From assembly GCF_023498005.1 (NCBI RefSeq), contig NZ_CP097289.1:1674001-1738000 (forward strand): a stretch of 64,000 bases of DNA, written 5' to 3'. The position numbers and the translations under genes are program-made. The notes below the pieces were generated by a model. The model made no database searches, was not told the origin of the DNA, and saw only the letters and a list, made by a program, of their open reading frames with translations. Source of the stretch: Streptomyces durmitorensis. GTDB taxonomy: Bacteria; Actinomycetota; Actinomycetes; Streptomycetales; Streptomycetaceae. Shown one piece after another: positions 54,044 to 62,296 of the stretch (positions are counted from its first letter, which is position 1; every line of letters begins with the position of its first letter).

Positions 54044-54979
54044 TCAGCCGGCGGTATCGGTGGCCGCGAGCACCGCCACCCGCGTGCGGGACGGATCGAG
54101 CACCGCGAAGCCCACGTCGGCCGTGTCGTGGTGGAACCACCGCGTGAACGCCATGAAGCGCAGCCACCGGCAGTCGGCCGCGTACCGCACGGCGTCGAGG
54201 AACGGCGTACCCGCGGGCAGGCCGAGCAGCGCGTACAGCCCTCGCCAGGCGTGGAGCCGTGCGTAGGCCCCGTATTGGGGGCGCCCGTCGACGCCTCCGT
54301 TGAACGAAGCCGAGTACAACTCGTTCGCCACGTCATCGGCCGCCGTCAGACAGGCCAGGGCCCCGCCCGGCCCCATCTCCCCGGCCAGGCAGTCCAGCGG
54401 CAGCCCCTGGAGAAAGGCCATGCCAAAGTCGTCGTCGCCCAGCGGCTCGGGCAGCGTGAAGAACCGCGCTTCGGGTTCGCGTGCCCAGCCCCCTGCGGTG
54501 AACGCTCCCGCGGCCTCCCGGGCACGCTCCGCGTCCCGCACCTCCCGCGCCGTGCGCCCGGCTGCCGCGCCGCCCTCCGTGGCCGGGATCTCGGGGAAAC
54601 GCGCCCGCAACTGCCCGGCCGACTTCACCGGCCCTGCGCCCCGGACCCGCACCCCGAGGCGGTGCTCCAGGTCGAGCCGCGCCGCCGGCCGCCAGGACAG
54701 CGGGTGCCCCAGCTCCCGCAGCCGCTCCGCGTACGCCTCCGGCCCCGGCCGCCCGCGCCAGGAGACTCCCATCAGCGCCAGTTCGCCCAGCACGCAGGCC
54801 CGCAGCTCGGCCTCCGGGTCATCGACACTCCGAGGCGGCTCGGCGAAGAGCGGCTCGAGCTCCGGGAGCCGCCGCCCCTTGGCCAACGCAGCGGCGATTC
54901 CGCGCAGTTGATCCGGACGGGATGCGGCAAGACTCTTCAGCTCCGCGGGGTCGGGCAGGGCCGCCTGGTCATCGCTCAC
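54044..54979 (-). CDS. Uncharacterised protein (DUF6183-like)
   Basis: Cytosolic protein of 311 residues, no signal peptide or membrane segment. The first half is helical, Ala/Arg/Glu-rich. The second half has a recognisable block order, EARFFTLPEPLGDDDFGMAF, LQGLPLDCLAG, LYSASFNGGVDGRPQYGAYA, RLHAWRGLYALLGLP and CRWLRFMAFTRWFHHDTADV, that I associate with DUF6183 of Streptomyces. Function unknown. ATG 54979. Same strand as ligD, which ends 60 bases upstream of... its start, so they may be co-transcribed. Confidence 0.68.
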   Translation of the reverse strand: MSDDQAALPDPAELKSLAASRPDQLRGIAAALAKGRRLPELEPLFAEPPRSVDDPEAELRACVLGELALMGVSWRGRPGPEAYAERLRELGHPLSWRPAARLDLEHRLGVRVRGAGPVKSAGQLRARFPEIPATEGGAAAGRTAREVRDAERAREAAGAFTAGGWAREPEARFFTLPEPLGDDDFGMAFLQGLPLDCLAGEMGPGGALACLTAADDVANELYSASFNGGVDGRPQYGAYARLHAWRGLYALLGLPAGTPFLDAVRYAADCRWLRFMAFTRWFHHDTADVGFAVLDPSRTRVAVLAATDTAG

Positions 54980-55038
54980 ACCGGGAGCCTACGAGCCGGT
55001 GCGGTCACCGGATGTCCCGCGGCGTCTCCCCCGGCCCT

Positions 55039-56052
55039 TCACTCCTCGTGTTTGGCCCGGCTCGGCTGCACCCGCTTCGGCTCGCCCGGCATCTTCGGGT
55101 ACTCGGGCGGGTAGGGCAGGTCGCCGAGGTCGTGGTCCCGTTCGTCGCGGGCGGCGAGATCGAGGAGCCCCTCCAGGGAGAAGGCGTGCTGCTCCATGTC
55201 CGCGTGTACGTCACCGACCTGGGCGAACCGCTCCGGCATGGTGCCGATGTCGAAATCCTCGGGCACCGCGTCGTCGACCTCGTCCCAGCGCAAGGGCGCG
55301 GAGACCGGGGCGTTCGGGCGGGGCCGTACCGAGTAGGCGGAGGCGATGGTGCGATCGCGGGCGGTCTGGTTGTAGTCGACGAAGATCCGCTCGCCGCGTT
55401 CCTCCTTCCACCACGCGGTCGTGACGGCGTCCGGCATGCGGCGCTCCAGCTCTCGTCCGCAGGCGATCGCGGCCCGTCGTACTCCGGTGAAGTCCCAGCG
55501 CGGTTCGATCGGCACGAAGACGTGGATGCCGCGTCCGCCGGACGTCTTGGGCCAGCCCTGGAGGCCGAACTCGTCAAGGACCGCGCGGAGTTCGTGCGCG
55601 GCGCGCACCGCGTCGCCGTAGTCCGTGCCGGGCTGCGGGTCCAGGTCGATGCGGAGCTCGTCGGGGTGGTCGGTGTCCTCGCGCCGTACCGGCCAGGGGT
55701 GGAAGGTGAGGGTGTTGAACTGCGCGGCCCAGATGACCGCCGCGACCTCCGTGGGGCACATCTCCTCGGCCGTGCGGCCGCTGGGGAAGGCGATGGTGGC
55801 CGTGGGGATCCAGTCGGGGTGGGTCTTGGGGATGCGCTTCTGGTAGAAAAAGTCGCCGGTGACCCCGTCCGGGAAGCGCTGGAGCGTCGTGGGGCGGTCG
55901 CGCAGGGCGCGGACGATCCCGTCGCCGACGGCGAGGAAGTAGCGGGCGACGTCCAGCTTGGTGAAGCCCGGCTCCGGAAAGACGACCTTGTCCGGACTGG
56001 AGAGCCGCACCGTCCGCCCACCCGCGTCGAGCTCGACCGCTTTTCCACCCAT
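55039..56052 (-). CDS. ligD: LigD-type polymerase/primase for end joining
   Basis: Protein of 337 residues corresponding to the LigD polymerase domain alone, an archaeo-eukaryotic-primase-fold enzyme that fills gaps at double-strand breaks with Ku and a ligase. Motifs: SSPDKVVFPEPGFTKLDVARY, FFYQKRIPKTHPDW, ELRIDLDPQPGTDYGDAV (catalytic DxD), the KTSGGRGIHVFVPI block and RIFVDYNQTARDRTIASAYS with the third acidic residue. Ligase and nuclease domains are not part of this gene, as is usual in Streptomyces, where they are separate. ATG 56052. It is the last gene of the conserved region; mobile DNA begins right upstream. Confidence 0.92.
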   Translation of the reverse strand: MGGKAVELDAGGRTVRLSSPDKVVFPEPGFTKLDVARYFLAVGDGIVRALRDRPTTLQRFPDGVTGDFFYQKRIPKTHPDWIPTATIAFPSGRTAEEMCPTEVAAVIWAAQFNTLTFHPWPVRREDTDHPDELRIDLDPQPGTDYGDAVRAAHELRAVLDEFGLQGWPKTSGGRGIHVFVPIEPRWDFTGVRRAAIACGRELERRMPDAVTTAWWKEERGERIFVDYNQTARDRTIASAYSVRPRPNAPVSAPLRWDEVDDAVPEDFDIGTMPERFAQVGDVHADMEQHAFSLEGLLDLAARDERDHDLGDLPYPPEYPKMPGEPKRVQPSRAKHEE

Positions 56053-56194
56053 GCGGCCACGCTAGGCCCAACGGACGAGAGTCGCATACCGGGCACAAAG
56101 TGACGCATGGGCACAGAATCAGGCATGGATCTGCAAACCCTAGAGAAACACCCAGGTCAGATGCCTTACAGGCAGTCGATTAAGAGATCATCTC

Positions 56195-57150
56195 TCACAA
56201 TTTTTCACACGCACCATGGAGACCGTCAAGCGCATCTGCGGCCGAGCGGAGATTCTCCGCATCCGGGGCGACATACCTGGCCTTCGTGAAAGCCGCGTTC
56301 GTGTGACCCGCCCACCGCAAGGATCACGTCCGACACCCCGTTGACCGCCAGGTACTTCAGCACCGCATGCCGCGCGTCGTATAGACGCACCCGCCTAGAC
56401 GCACCCGCCGCAGCCCCAGCTGCTCCATCAACCGGTAGGCGTGCTGCCGCAGATCGCGCGTCGTCAGCGGCACCCGAGCTCGTCCACGAACACGTAGCCG
56501 GAGTTGGTGTACGCCTCACCTGCGGCAAGCCGCTCGCGGGCCTGTGTCGCCTTGAACCTCCTGAGCGCGTCCCAGACCAGGGCAGGGAGCGGCAGGGTGC
56601 GTTCGCCGCTGGTGGTCTTGGTGTCCTTCTCCACGGTGTAGTGGTTGCGGACCATGGTCCTGGTGTTGAGGATCGCGAGCGTCCCGGCCTCGAGGTCGAC
56701 GTCTTCCGCCCACCGCTGCCCGGCAACTTCCGCCGGGCGCAGGCCCATGAGGGACTCCATCAGCGGTGCGCACAGCCGCTCGTCACGGATGCCGGCGACG
56801 AACGTCTGCACCTCCGCGGTGTTTCACGGCTTAACCTTTGGGCTGCTCCGTCTGTCCTGCTTCCTCGCCTGGCGAGGTACGTGGACGTACTCGGCAACGT
56901 TCGCCCGGATCATCTTCCTGACGAACGCCCTGCCGATCATGTCTTTCAGTCGGGCGATGACGGTGTCGGCGCTCGAGGGCCGTAGCCCCGCCTGTTGCAC
57001 GACCGGCTGGTCGGGTTTCCAGTGAGGACGTAGGTGGGCCGTTGCCGCCCCTCGGTGAGCAGCCACTGAACGAAGTTCACGACATCGTCCTCGGTCAGCT
57101 GCTGCAACCGGAGGCCGTCCTCGCAGCGATCGAGGCGAAAGTGGCGCCGA
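56195..57150 (-). pseudogene. Decayed tyrosine recombinase (phage-type integrase)
   Basis: The minus strand carries pieces of one integrase in successive frames. From 5' to 3': QQLTEDDVVNFVQWLLTEG (core-binding), NVAEYVHVPRQARKQ, TAEVQTFVAGIRDERL, the Arg box LMGLRPAEVAGQRW, ERTLPLPALVWDALRRF, YDARHAVLKYLAVNGVSDVI and WAGHTNAAFTKARYVAPDAE with the nucleophile Tyr. A TGA at 56824-56826 replaces the usual Trp codon in KPWxTAEVQ, and there are at least two frameshifts near 56300 and 56470. The end (TGA at 56195-56197) is intact. No tRNA is next to it, so its attachment site is unknown. Confidence 0.78.
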
Positions 57151-57193
57151 GCTCAGCCGGGCCTGGCAGGCACTCGAGGACCCGGCGACCGGC

Positions 57194-57406
57194 ATGGAGC
57201 CGGAAGCTGTGCAGGCTGAGGCGCACCGGCTGATAGCCGACGCGCTGACGGCTCAGCGGTCGCTGGCCGTGTGGGCGGGCAAGGGCACCCAGCCGCCGCC
57301 CTGGAAAGTCGACAGCGCGGACGTCGTCGTCGGCACGGTGCGGGTGCCGCTCACCGTCGCCACGCTCGCCGAGTGGATGCAAGGTGAAGGAGACGACGAT
57401 GCCTGA
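57194..57406 (+). CDS. Small uncharacterised protein
   Basis: Frame of 70 residues, acidic at both ends: AEAHRLIADALTAQRSLAVW, then PPPWKVDSADVVVGTVRVPL and a C-terminal WMQGEGDDDA. No family recognised. Its stop overlaps the start of the next small ORF by eight bases, which supports both being real and coupled. The coding start could lie a little upstream (in-frame residues RAWQALEDPATG precede the ATG), but that stretch is antisense to the integrase relic. Confidence 0.5.
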   Translation: MEPEAVQAEAHRLIADALTAQRSLAVWAGKGTQPPPWKVDSADVVVGTVRVPLTVATLAEWMQGEGDDDA

Positions 57407-57596
57407 GAAGCGGACCAGGAAGAGGACCAGGAAGGCGACGACCGCGAAGCGCCTCGCCGCCCGCGCCCTTGGGCAGCCGGAGCCCGATGTGATCGAGCTG
57501 CCGACGCGTACCGCGGCCGAGCAGCACCACGATCGGCTGCGCGCCCGCGAAGGATGGCGGCAGATGGAAGGCGACCAGCCGCCGCCAGCCGCGTGA
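57399..57596 (+). CDS. Small basic uncharacterised protein
   Basis: Frame of 65 residues starting at ATG 57399 with GGAG six bases upstream. The N-terminal third is very basic (EKRTRKRTRKATTAKRLAAR), suggesting nucleic-acid contact; the rest is mixed helical (RTAAEQHHDRLRAREGWRQM). No family recognised. It is followed after seven bases by a perfect terminator, so it ends a small operon with the previous ORF. Confidence 0.55.
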   Translation: MPEKRTRKRTRKATTAKRLAARALGQPEPDVIELPTRTAAEQHHDRLRAREGWRQMEGDQPPPAA

Positions 57597-57602
57597 GCGA
57601 CG

Positions 57603-57637
57603 ACAGTGCCCCCGCTCGGCATGAACGGGGGCACTGT
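57603..57637. terminator. Terminator after the small-protein pair
   Basis: ACAGTGCCCCCG (57603-57614) and CGGGGGCACTGT (57626-57637) form a perfect 12-bp stem with an 11-base loop, just before the stop codon of a small gene on the other strand. Confidence 0.88.
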
Positions 57638-57644
57638 TGTGCCG

Positions 57645-57821
57645 CTAGCGGCGGGCCTTCACCCCCTCGAAGATGACGAGGAACGGGGAGACGAAGCCTG
57701 ACGCTTCGACGGGGGTCGAGTGGCCGCTGATGACGAGGGCGACGCCGGCGAAGAGCGCAGCGCAGTACATAAGCGCGCTGATCCCGGTGATGCCTTGGGG
57801 CGCCTCTGAGGACTTGAGCAT
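57645..57821 (-). CDS. Small membrane protein, 58 residues
   Basis: ATG 57821 to TAG 57645, 58 codons. Sequence features: short polar start MLKSSEAPQG, a hydrophobic stretch at 14-32 (SALMYCAALFAGVALVISG), a short polar loop, a second hydrophobic stretch at about 42-51 (GFVSPFLVIF) and a basic end VKARR. GGGAG lies about 14 bases upstream, rather far. It converges on a shared terminator, which supports its reality. No family recognised. Confidence 0.5.
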   Translation of the reverse strand: MLKSSEAPQGITGISALMYCAALFAGVALVISGHSTPVEASGFVSPFLVIFEGVKARR

Positions 57822-58530
57822 ACTGGTGCGAGCTCCCTTCCTTACCGAGGGTCGGCGGGCAGGAAGGTCATCCGCGTCGTTACCTAGGCGCAGCGGGTGG
57901 CCTTCCTCATGTCGACGTCTCGCTCAGACCGACCTCCGGCGCGGTACGGAACGACCGGCCGAAGGTTTTCAGAAGCACCGATACACATCCTCATTGAGGC
58001 CATCCGTAGCATCTGGTCTTTACGAATCGTTGGCCCCGAAGTCTAGAGAGATTGGGCAGTTTCCCGCCGCGTACCCCTGCCCGCGCAACCGCGTGCCCTG
58101 CATGCCTAGCCGGGCGCCCGGCACCGCTTCCCAACCGGCAGGACCTGTACGACCTGGTCAGCCCTTTGTTGTAGAAGAACCGTCGCACCCGCGCAGCTCC
58201 GCCCATCTCCTCGTCGAAGTGCTCTTTCGCCCGTGAGATTGTCGCCGGCGTGCTCAACGGTGTCGCTGAGCGATCTTGCAGGCGCCATCAGATGCGCGCT
58301 CGCGCTCTACCGCAATCGCTGCAAAGCGAGCCGAGACCCGCTCCGAACACTTTTGCCGCCCTTGCTGAGGTCGGCTCGAATCGCGCAAGTACCCAGCCGT
58401 ACTCCACGGCGGCCGGGCACAGGGCTGCCGGGGCGTCGTCGGGTGCGCAGTCACAACAACGGCTGTCCCGTTCCCGCAGGGGCCACGTTCGGCGCATGAT
58501 GCCCTTCACAAACCACCCCAGGGGGCAGCC
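57822..58530. other. Stretch of about 700 bases without a supported gene
   Basis: Open frames are present on both strands (for example about 57991-58257 on the minus strand), but none has a convincing ribosome site, codon bias or family match. The stretch has several short AT-richer patches and looks like decayed DNA between the small-protein operon and the membrane-protein gene. I see no tRNA, insertion-sequence end or long repeat in it. Confidence 0.5.
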
Positions 58531-58785
58531 GTGGCGAGCAGCTACAGCGATGTTCAGAAGGCCGTGAGGGTCGAGAAGTTCAGGATCTGGTTCGCGTGGG
58601 TGTCGGGGAGTGCCATCATGCTGGTGATCGCTGTCGCCACGCAGGACATCGCGATCGTCAGCGTCGTCACGCAGGTGCTGCTCGTCTTTCTCGGGATCCT
58701 GGCCACAATCGCCGCGGTGCGGATGACGAACGCTCTTAACCGCAAGGCCGAGGCTGCCCGCAAGGAAGTCCTCGGGGAGCTGTAA
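58531..58785 (+). CDS. Small two-helix membrane protein
   Basis: Protein of 84 residues. A charged N-terminus (YSDVQKAVRVEKFRIWFAWV) leads to two membrane helices at about 21-40 (WVSGSAIMLVIAVATQDIAI) and 44-63 (VVTQVLLVFLGILATIAAVR), then a charged C-terminus NRKAEAARKEVLGEL. The start is GTG 58531 preceded by AGGGGG. It is 69 bases upstream of the HEPN-like gene on the same strand and could be its operon partner. No named family. Confidence 0.65.
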   Translation: MASSYSDVQKAVRVEKFRIWFAWVSGSAIMLVIAVATQDIAIVSVVTQVLLVFLGILATIAAVRMTNALNRKAEAARKEVLGEL

Positions 58786-58853
58786 ATACACCTCCGCTGG
58801 CCAGACGCCTTGCGTACCCTTCGTGCGATCAAGGCCGTCAAGGAGAGGTGCGC

Positions 58854-59378
58854 ATGGAAGGTTTCTTCGATGGGCTGGATCAGGCTGTGCGGGAACGGAA
58901 CTGGCATGCGGCGCTGGTGTTGGCGCTGACGCTGCCGGATATCTGCGTGAAGGCAAGCGACCCGGACCGCAAGACTTCAAGGTCCCGATACGCCGCATGG
59001 TTCGAGGAGTACGTCGCACCGGCGTACACCCTCTATGTGGGGACGCCATCGGACGGGGAAGAGGTCAAGTTCCTCTCCGGCAAAGACTGCTACGCCCTAC
59101 GCTGCGCGTTGCTGCATGAAGGCAGCGACAACACCACCGCCCACGAGGTGCGCGAAGCGCTCGACGGCTTTCACTTCTGCACTCCCGGCGAGCGAGGTAT
59201 CAGCGTCCACATGAACAAGTCCGACAGGGCGCTCAATCTCATGGTCGACACGTTCGCGCAGGACGTACTGGCCGGCGCTCGCACATGGTGGGAAACGCTG
59301 CCTTTCGAGGAGCAGAACGCCGCCAGAACGCGACAGATCGCTCTGCACAGCACGGATGGCGACATCCAGTTCAGCTGA
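58854..59378 (+). CDS. HEPN-like uncharacterised protein
   Basis: Protein of 174 residues, helical, no membrane segment. It has the R-x4-H motif of HEPN ribonucleases and nucleotide-binding proteins at Arg83-His88 (YALRCALLHEGS), in the usual context FLSGKDCYALRCALLHEG after a set of helices (ALVLALTLPDICVKAS, SRYAAWFEEYVAPAYTLY). HEPN proteins often act in toxin-antitoxin and anti-phage systems. ATG 58854 with AAGGAGAGG just upstream is the start. It sits between a two-helix membrane protein and an integrase in accessory DNA. No antitoxin (MNT-type) is adjacent, so a defence role is only suggestive. Confidence 0.6.
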   Translation: MEGFFDGLDQAVRERNWHAALVLALTLPDICVKASDPDRKTSRSRYAAWFEEYVAPAYTLYVGTPSDGEEVKFLSGKDCYALRCALLHEGSDNTTAHEVREALDGFHFCTPGERGISVHMNKSDRALNLMVDTFAQDVLAGARTWWETLPFEEQNAARTRQIALHSTDGDIQFS

Positions 59379-59404
59379 AGCCCGCTCGGGCACACCCGGC
59401 AACG

Positions 59405-59445
59405 CGATGCCCCGCCCTTGGCGCTGTCCATCGGGCGGGGCATCG
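59405..59445 (+). terminator. Terminator after the HEPN-like gene
   Basis: CGATGCCCCGCCC (59405-59417) pairs with GGGCGGGGCATCG (59433-59445), a perfect 13-bp stem with a 15-base loop. Confidence 0.85.
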
Positions 59446-59553
59446 GTGTATCCGCGCAGGCAGCCATGAGGCACGAATAGTTGACGGCTCAACGCTACGC
59501 CGCACCACCGACAACGACGCCTCCGTGACGACCTCCTTGGCAGTCAACTCGCC

Positions 59554-59577
59554 ACCACATAATCACTGTTATGTGGT
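59554..59577. promoter_or_regulatory. Inverted repeat upstream of the integrase gene
   Basis: ACCACATAA-TCACTG-TTATGTGGT is a perfect dyad of 9-base arms in an AT-rich patch 50 bases before the integrase start. It overlaps the expected promoter. It could be a repressor operator or an arm-type integrase site. Confidence 0.55.
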
Positions 59578-59626
59578 ATTTATGAATGGCGGGGTTCAAT
59601 ACTCCCTCCGCCACCGGGAGTTGACC

Positions 59627-60706
59627 ATGAGCGAGATAGCCATCCGCCCCGACGCCGCTCTCGACACCGCGGTCCGCAGCGCGGCCGACGACTGGCCCCG
59701 TGAAGCCCTCGACTTCGCCAGCGAGCTCGCCGCGCACTACCCGCAGGGCGACCCGCTGCCCGCGCTCGCCGGCGCCTGGATCGCCCGGCAGAAGACTCCC
59801 AACACTCGCAGCACCTACATCCGTCAGTTCCGCGTCTGGGAGCAGTACGCGCGCAGTCGGGGTGCCCACCCGCTCGAGGCGGACTTTCCGCTCGCCGAGG
59901 CCTTCTCCCGCTACCTCGAGGCGGCGCCGACCATGAAGTCGGTCAAGGGCGGCAAGCGCGGACAGAAGGAGCCGGTCGGGCCGCCCCACTCCGACCGGGC
60001 CCGCGCGACCCTGTTGTCGGCCTGCTCGTCCTTCCACGCCTACGCGGTGCGGGCCCGCCGAAAGGGTTCCGATCCGTTCGAGCTGGTGCATCGCCCCGAC
60101 CTCGAGCAGGCGGACTCGACCACCCGCGGATCCACCGAGGAGGAGTCGGCGCTGCTGCTCGCTGCTGCGCGGGCCGACTCATCGCGGGCGTACGCCCTGC
60201 TGCTTGCGATGTACTCGATGGCTCTGCGCCTCGACTCGGCGCTGAGCGCCCGCGTGGAAGACCTCGGATGCGACGAGGGGCACCGCACGCTGAACGTCCG
60301 CCTCAAGGGCGGCAGGCGCAAGCGCAAGGCCGTTCCGCCCGCTACCGGGCACGCCATCGACCTGTACCTCGACGGCCGCACCGAGGGCCCGCTCTTCCAG
60401 ACCAGCACCGGCCGGCCGCTCGACCCCAAGTACGCGTGGACCCTGGTCCGTCGGCTCGCCGACAAGGCGGGCATCAAGAACGCAGCCACCTTCCATCCGC
60501 ACGCCCTCAAGCACGACGCGGTGACACACGCGCTCGCCGCGCCGGACGTCAAGCTGCACCAGGTGCAGGACTTCGCCGACCACAGGGACCCGCGCACGAC
60601 ACGGTTGTACGACCAGAAGAAGGGCCGCCTCGACAGCAGCCCCGGCTACGGCATCGCCGCCCGCCTTGCGGAGCGCCTCGGCGACATGGACGGCGACCGC
60701 GGGTGA
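59627..60706 (+). CDS. Tyrosine recombinase / integrase
   Basis: Protein of 359 residues. N-terminal SAM-like DNA-binding domain about 40-145 (TPNTRSTYIRQFRVWEQYAR, ATLLSACSSFHAYAVRARRK), catalytic domain about 165-340. Active-site positions: Arg201 (SMALRLDSALSARVED), Lys near 227 (VRLKGGRRKRK), His292 and position 295 (HPHALKHDAVTHAL), His319 (DFADHRDPRTTRLYD) and nucleophile Tyr328. The HxxR box reads HALK, so the second Arg is Lys. GGGAG six bases upstream fixes ATG 59627. Likely the integrase of the element or a stray cassette recombinase; no excisionase is adjacent. Confidence 0.85.
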   Translation: MSEIAIRPDAALDTAVRSAADDWPREALDFASELAAHYPQGDPLPALAGAWIARQKTPNTRSTYIRQFRVWEQYARSRGAHPLEADFPLAEAFSRYLEAAPTMKSVKGGKRGQKEPVGPPHSDRARATLLSACSSFHAYAVRARRKGSDPFELVHRPDLEQADSTTRGSTEEESALLLAAARADSSRAYALLLAMYSMALRLDSALSARVEDLGCDEGHRTLNVRLKGGRRKRKAVPPATGHAIDLYLDGRTEGPLFQTSTGRPLDPKYAWTLVRRLADKAGIKNAATFHPHALKHDAVTHALAAPDVKLHQVQDFADHRDPRTTRLYDQKKGRLDSSPGYGIAARLAERLGDMDGDRG

Positions 60707-60724
60707 AGCTCTGAGCCACGCTGC

Positions 60725-61168
60725 CTACATGCCATCGAGGGCAGTACGCACTTCGTCAATCAAGTCCAGGAGCCTGGTCGCTCCCTCGTCGAAGTGAACC
60801 TCAAACTGTTCCGCCGCCTCAAGGTGCCCCTCGACGATCTTCTCAATGTCTCTGCGAATTGCGGCGATGGACTCCCCGACCAACTCCGCGCCCGCGAAAA
60901 CGTTTGGCGGCCCTTCGACTGCAACTACCCGCAGGAGGCGCAGGTACCGATCCTGCCCAAATCGGACCATTTCCAATAGGTCCCGCTGCGCAGCGATGCG
61001 CTGGTCCGGCTGCACTAGCCGAAGCAAATCAGAGACCTTCAATTGCATTGGCCCCAACGATTGCGCGTGCTGGATGAGCTCCAAGTAGGCAGTACGCCTG
61101 ATATCGCGTAGTCGGTCACGGCGTTGAGCAGCAGCCGTGAGTTCAGCTAACTCACGGGCTGCCCGCAT
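60725..61168 (-). CDS. Uncharacterised helical protein, perhaps membrane-anchored
   Basis: Coiled-coil-like protein of 147 residues from ATG 61168: ARELAELTAAAQRRDRLRDI, RRTAYLELIQHAQSLGPMQL, then IRRDIEKIVEGHLEAAEQFE. In the same frame upstream lies a membrane helix (LWVAVLTASTAILASWVASR), but the only ATG that could start it (61250) is one base out of frame because of a run of seven G. With six G the protein would begin MGGETLWVAVLTAST. It thus may be a frameshifted N-terminally anchored protein. No named family. Confidence 0.5.
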   Translation of the reverse strand: MRAARELAELTAAAQRRDRLRDIRRTAYLELIQHAQSLGPMQLKVSDLLRLVQPDQRIAAQRDLLEMVRFGQDRYLRLLRVVAVEGPPNVFAGAELVGESIAAIRRDIEKIVEGHLEAAEQFEVHFDEGATRLLDLIDEVRTALDGM

Positions 61169-61215
61169 CTGCCCTCGGCTCGCTACCCAGCTAGCCAGGA
61201 TTGCCGTACTGGCGG

Positions 61216-61580
61216 TCAGGACTGCAACCCACAGCGTCTCGCCCCCCCATAGTCTGCAGTGTCCTGCGCTTGAGGCGTGCTGGCGAGGCCTGGCCGGAGG
61301 TCACGCAGTCGTGCGGCAGGATCGCTGCGCCCAGGGTCGACGACAGCAGCCGCACTCAGCCGCGCGTAATCCTCTGACCTGAAGGTCAGGGCGGCGGCGA
61401 GATCCTCGGCGACGCACACAGACGGGGCCCGCTGCCCAGCTTCGAGCAGCCACAGATATCCCTGGCTCACGCCGACTAGCCATGCGGCCTCCCGCTGCCC
61501 GAGGCTGGCCCGCTCGCGCGCGCAGCGCGCAGCATGGGCCCGAGATCGGCTGGAGGGGTACGTCGCTGCCGTATCTCCAT
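61216..61580 (-). pseudogene. XRE-family helix-turn-helix regulator, frameshifted
   Basis: The start region at ATG 61580 reads MEIRQRRTPPADLGPMLRAAR; the continuation ERASLGQREAAWLVGVSQGY and LWLLEAGQRAPSVCVAEDLA is in another frame. Joined, they form a typical XRE HTH plus tail. The break is at a CG-dinucleotide run (about 61522-61535): removing two bases restores the frame. The second part then runs to TGA at 61216. A loss of two bases or a base-call error is possible. Confidence 0.65.
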
Positions 61581-61846
61581 AGCCACCACCTCAAGCTCTA
61601 AGGTGTAACTCATGATCTACCTTTGAATCTATGGTGCAGGCGTGATCGTTGGCGTATCCCCTGCCAGTGAGGATGCGTTAGCCGTACAGCCAAGGTCCCA
61701 GCTGCCGTGAGACGGACTCGAGCGTGATGCTCCGCGGGGACGGAGGCCAGTCGGCGCCGGTAGGCCAAGCGGCATGATGCCGTAGCCGAAGCGTGATGCG
61801 AAGCCAGACGGAGCCCTCGCCCCCCGCTCACTGCCCACGTCTTGGG

Positions 61847-62131
61847 ATGATCGTGCCGCGCACCTTCTCCTGTCCCGCCCTGCGTACCGCCCGCCGTTCC
61901 GCGGGCCTCACCGTCCCCGAACTCGCCGCAGCTGTCGGCCGGCCCCAGTGGACGATCTACCGCACTGAACAGGGCCGTGTGCCCGTGCCCGTCGACCTGG
62001 CGGACGCACTCGCCGAAGCCGTCGACGTCGGGCTCGAGGCGCTCCTGCACGCTGACCCGCTGGCGCTCGGTGATGCGCTGCGGGTGCCGATGCCGCCGTT
62101 TCCGGAGCCGTACCGCCTGACTGAGCTGTAG
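61847..62131 (+). CDS. XRE-family helix-turn-helix protein
   Basis: Protein of 94 residues. HTH at about 9-60: CPALRTARRSAGLTVPELAA, AVGRPQWTIYRTEQGRVPVP and VDLADALAEAVDVGLEALL. The C-terminus is Pro-rich (RVPMPPFPEPYRLTEL). ATG 61847 (GGGATGATC) is followed by a family-length protein. It is 166 bases upstream of the next gene on the same strand and may regulate the island. Confidence 0.72.
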   Translation: MIVPRTFSCPALRTARRSAGLTVPELAAAVGRPQWTIYRTEQGRVPVPVDLADALAEAVDVGLEALLHADPLALGDALRVPMPPFPEPYRLTEL

Positions 62132-62296
62132 CCCACTGACGCCCTGCCCGGTCCGTGCGGGACGTCCGCCGTCCTGGAGCCCCCGTGCCGTGCACCATTT
62201 CCGTTGCTTGGGTGGGTTGTTCGCCGATTCTCGTTGGCAGCCGGGCGCTCCTGTGATTGCGTGCCGTGTGGCTTTCGTTCTTGAGGGACGTGTGTG

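Noticed and set aside
57991..58257. Minus-strand frame of 88 codons in the gene-poor stretch
   Set aside because: No ribosome site, poor codon bias and no family resemblance; probably chance or remains of an older gene.
61629..61838. Frames between the broken XRE gene and the intact XRE gene
   Set aside because: Neither strand shows ribosome sites or codon bias; most likely the divergent promoter region of the two regulators.
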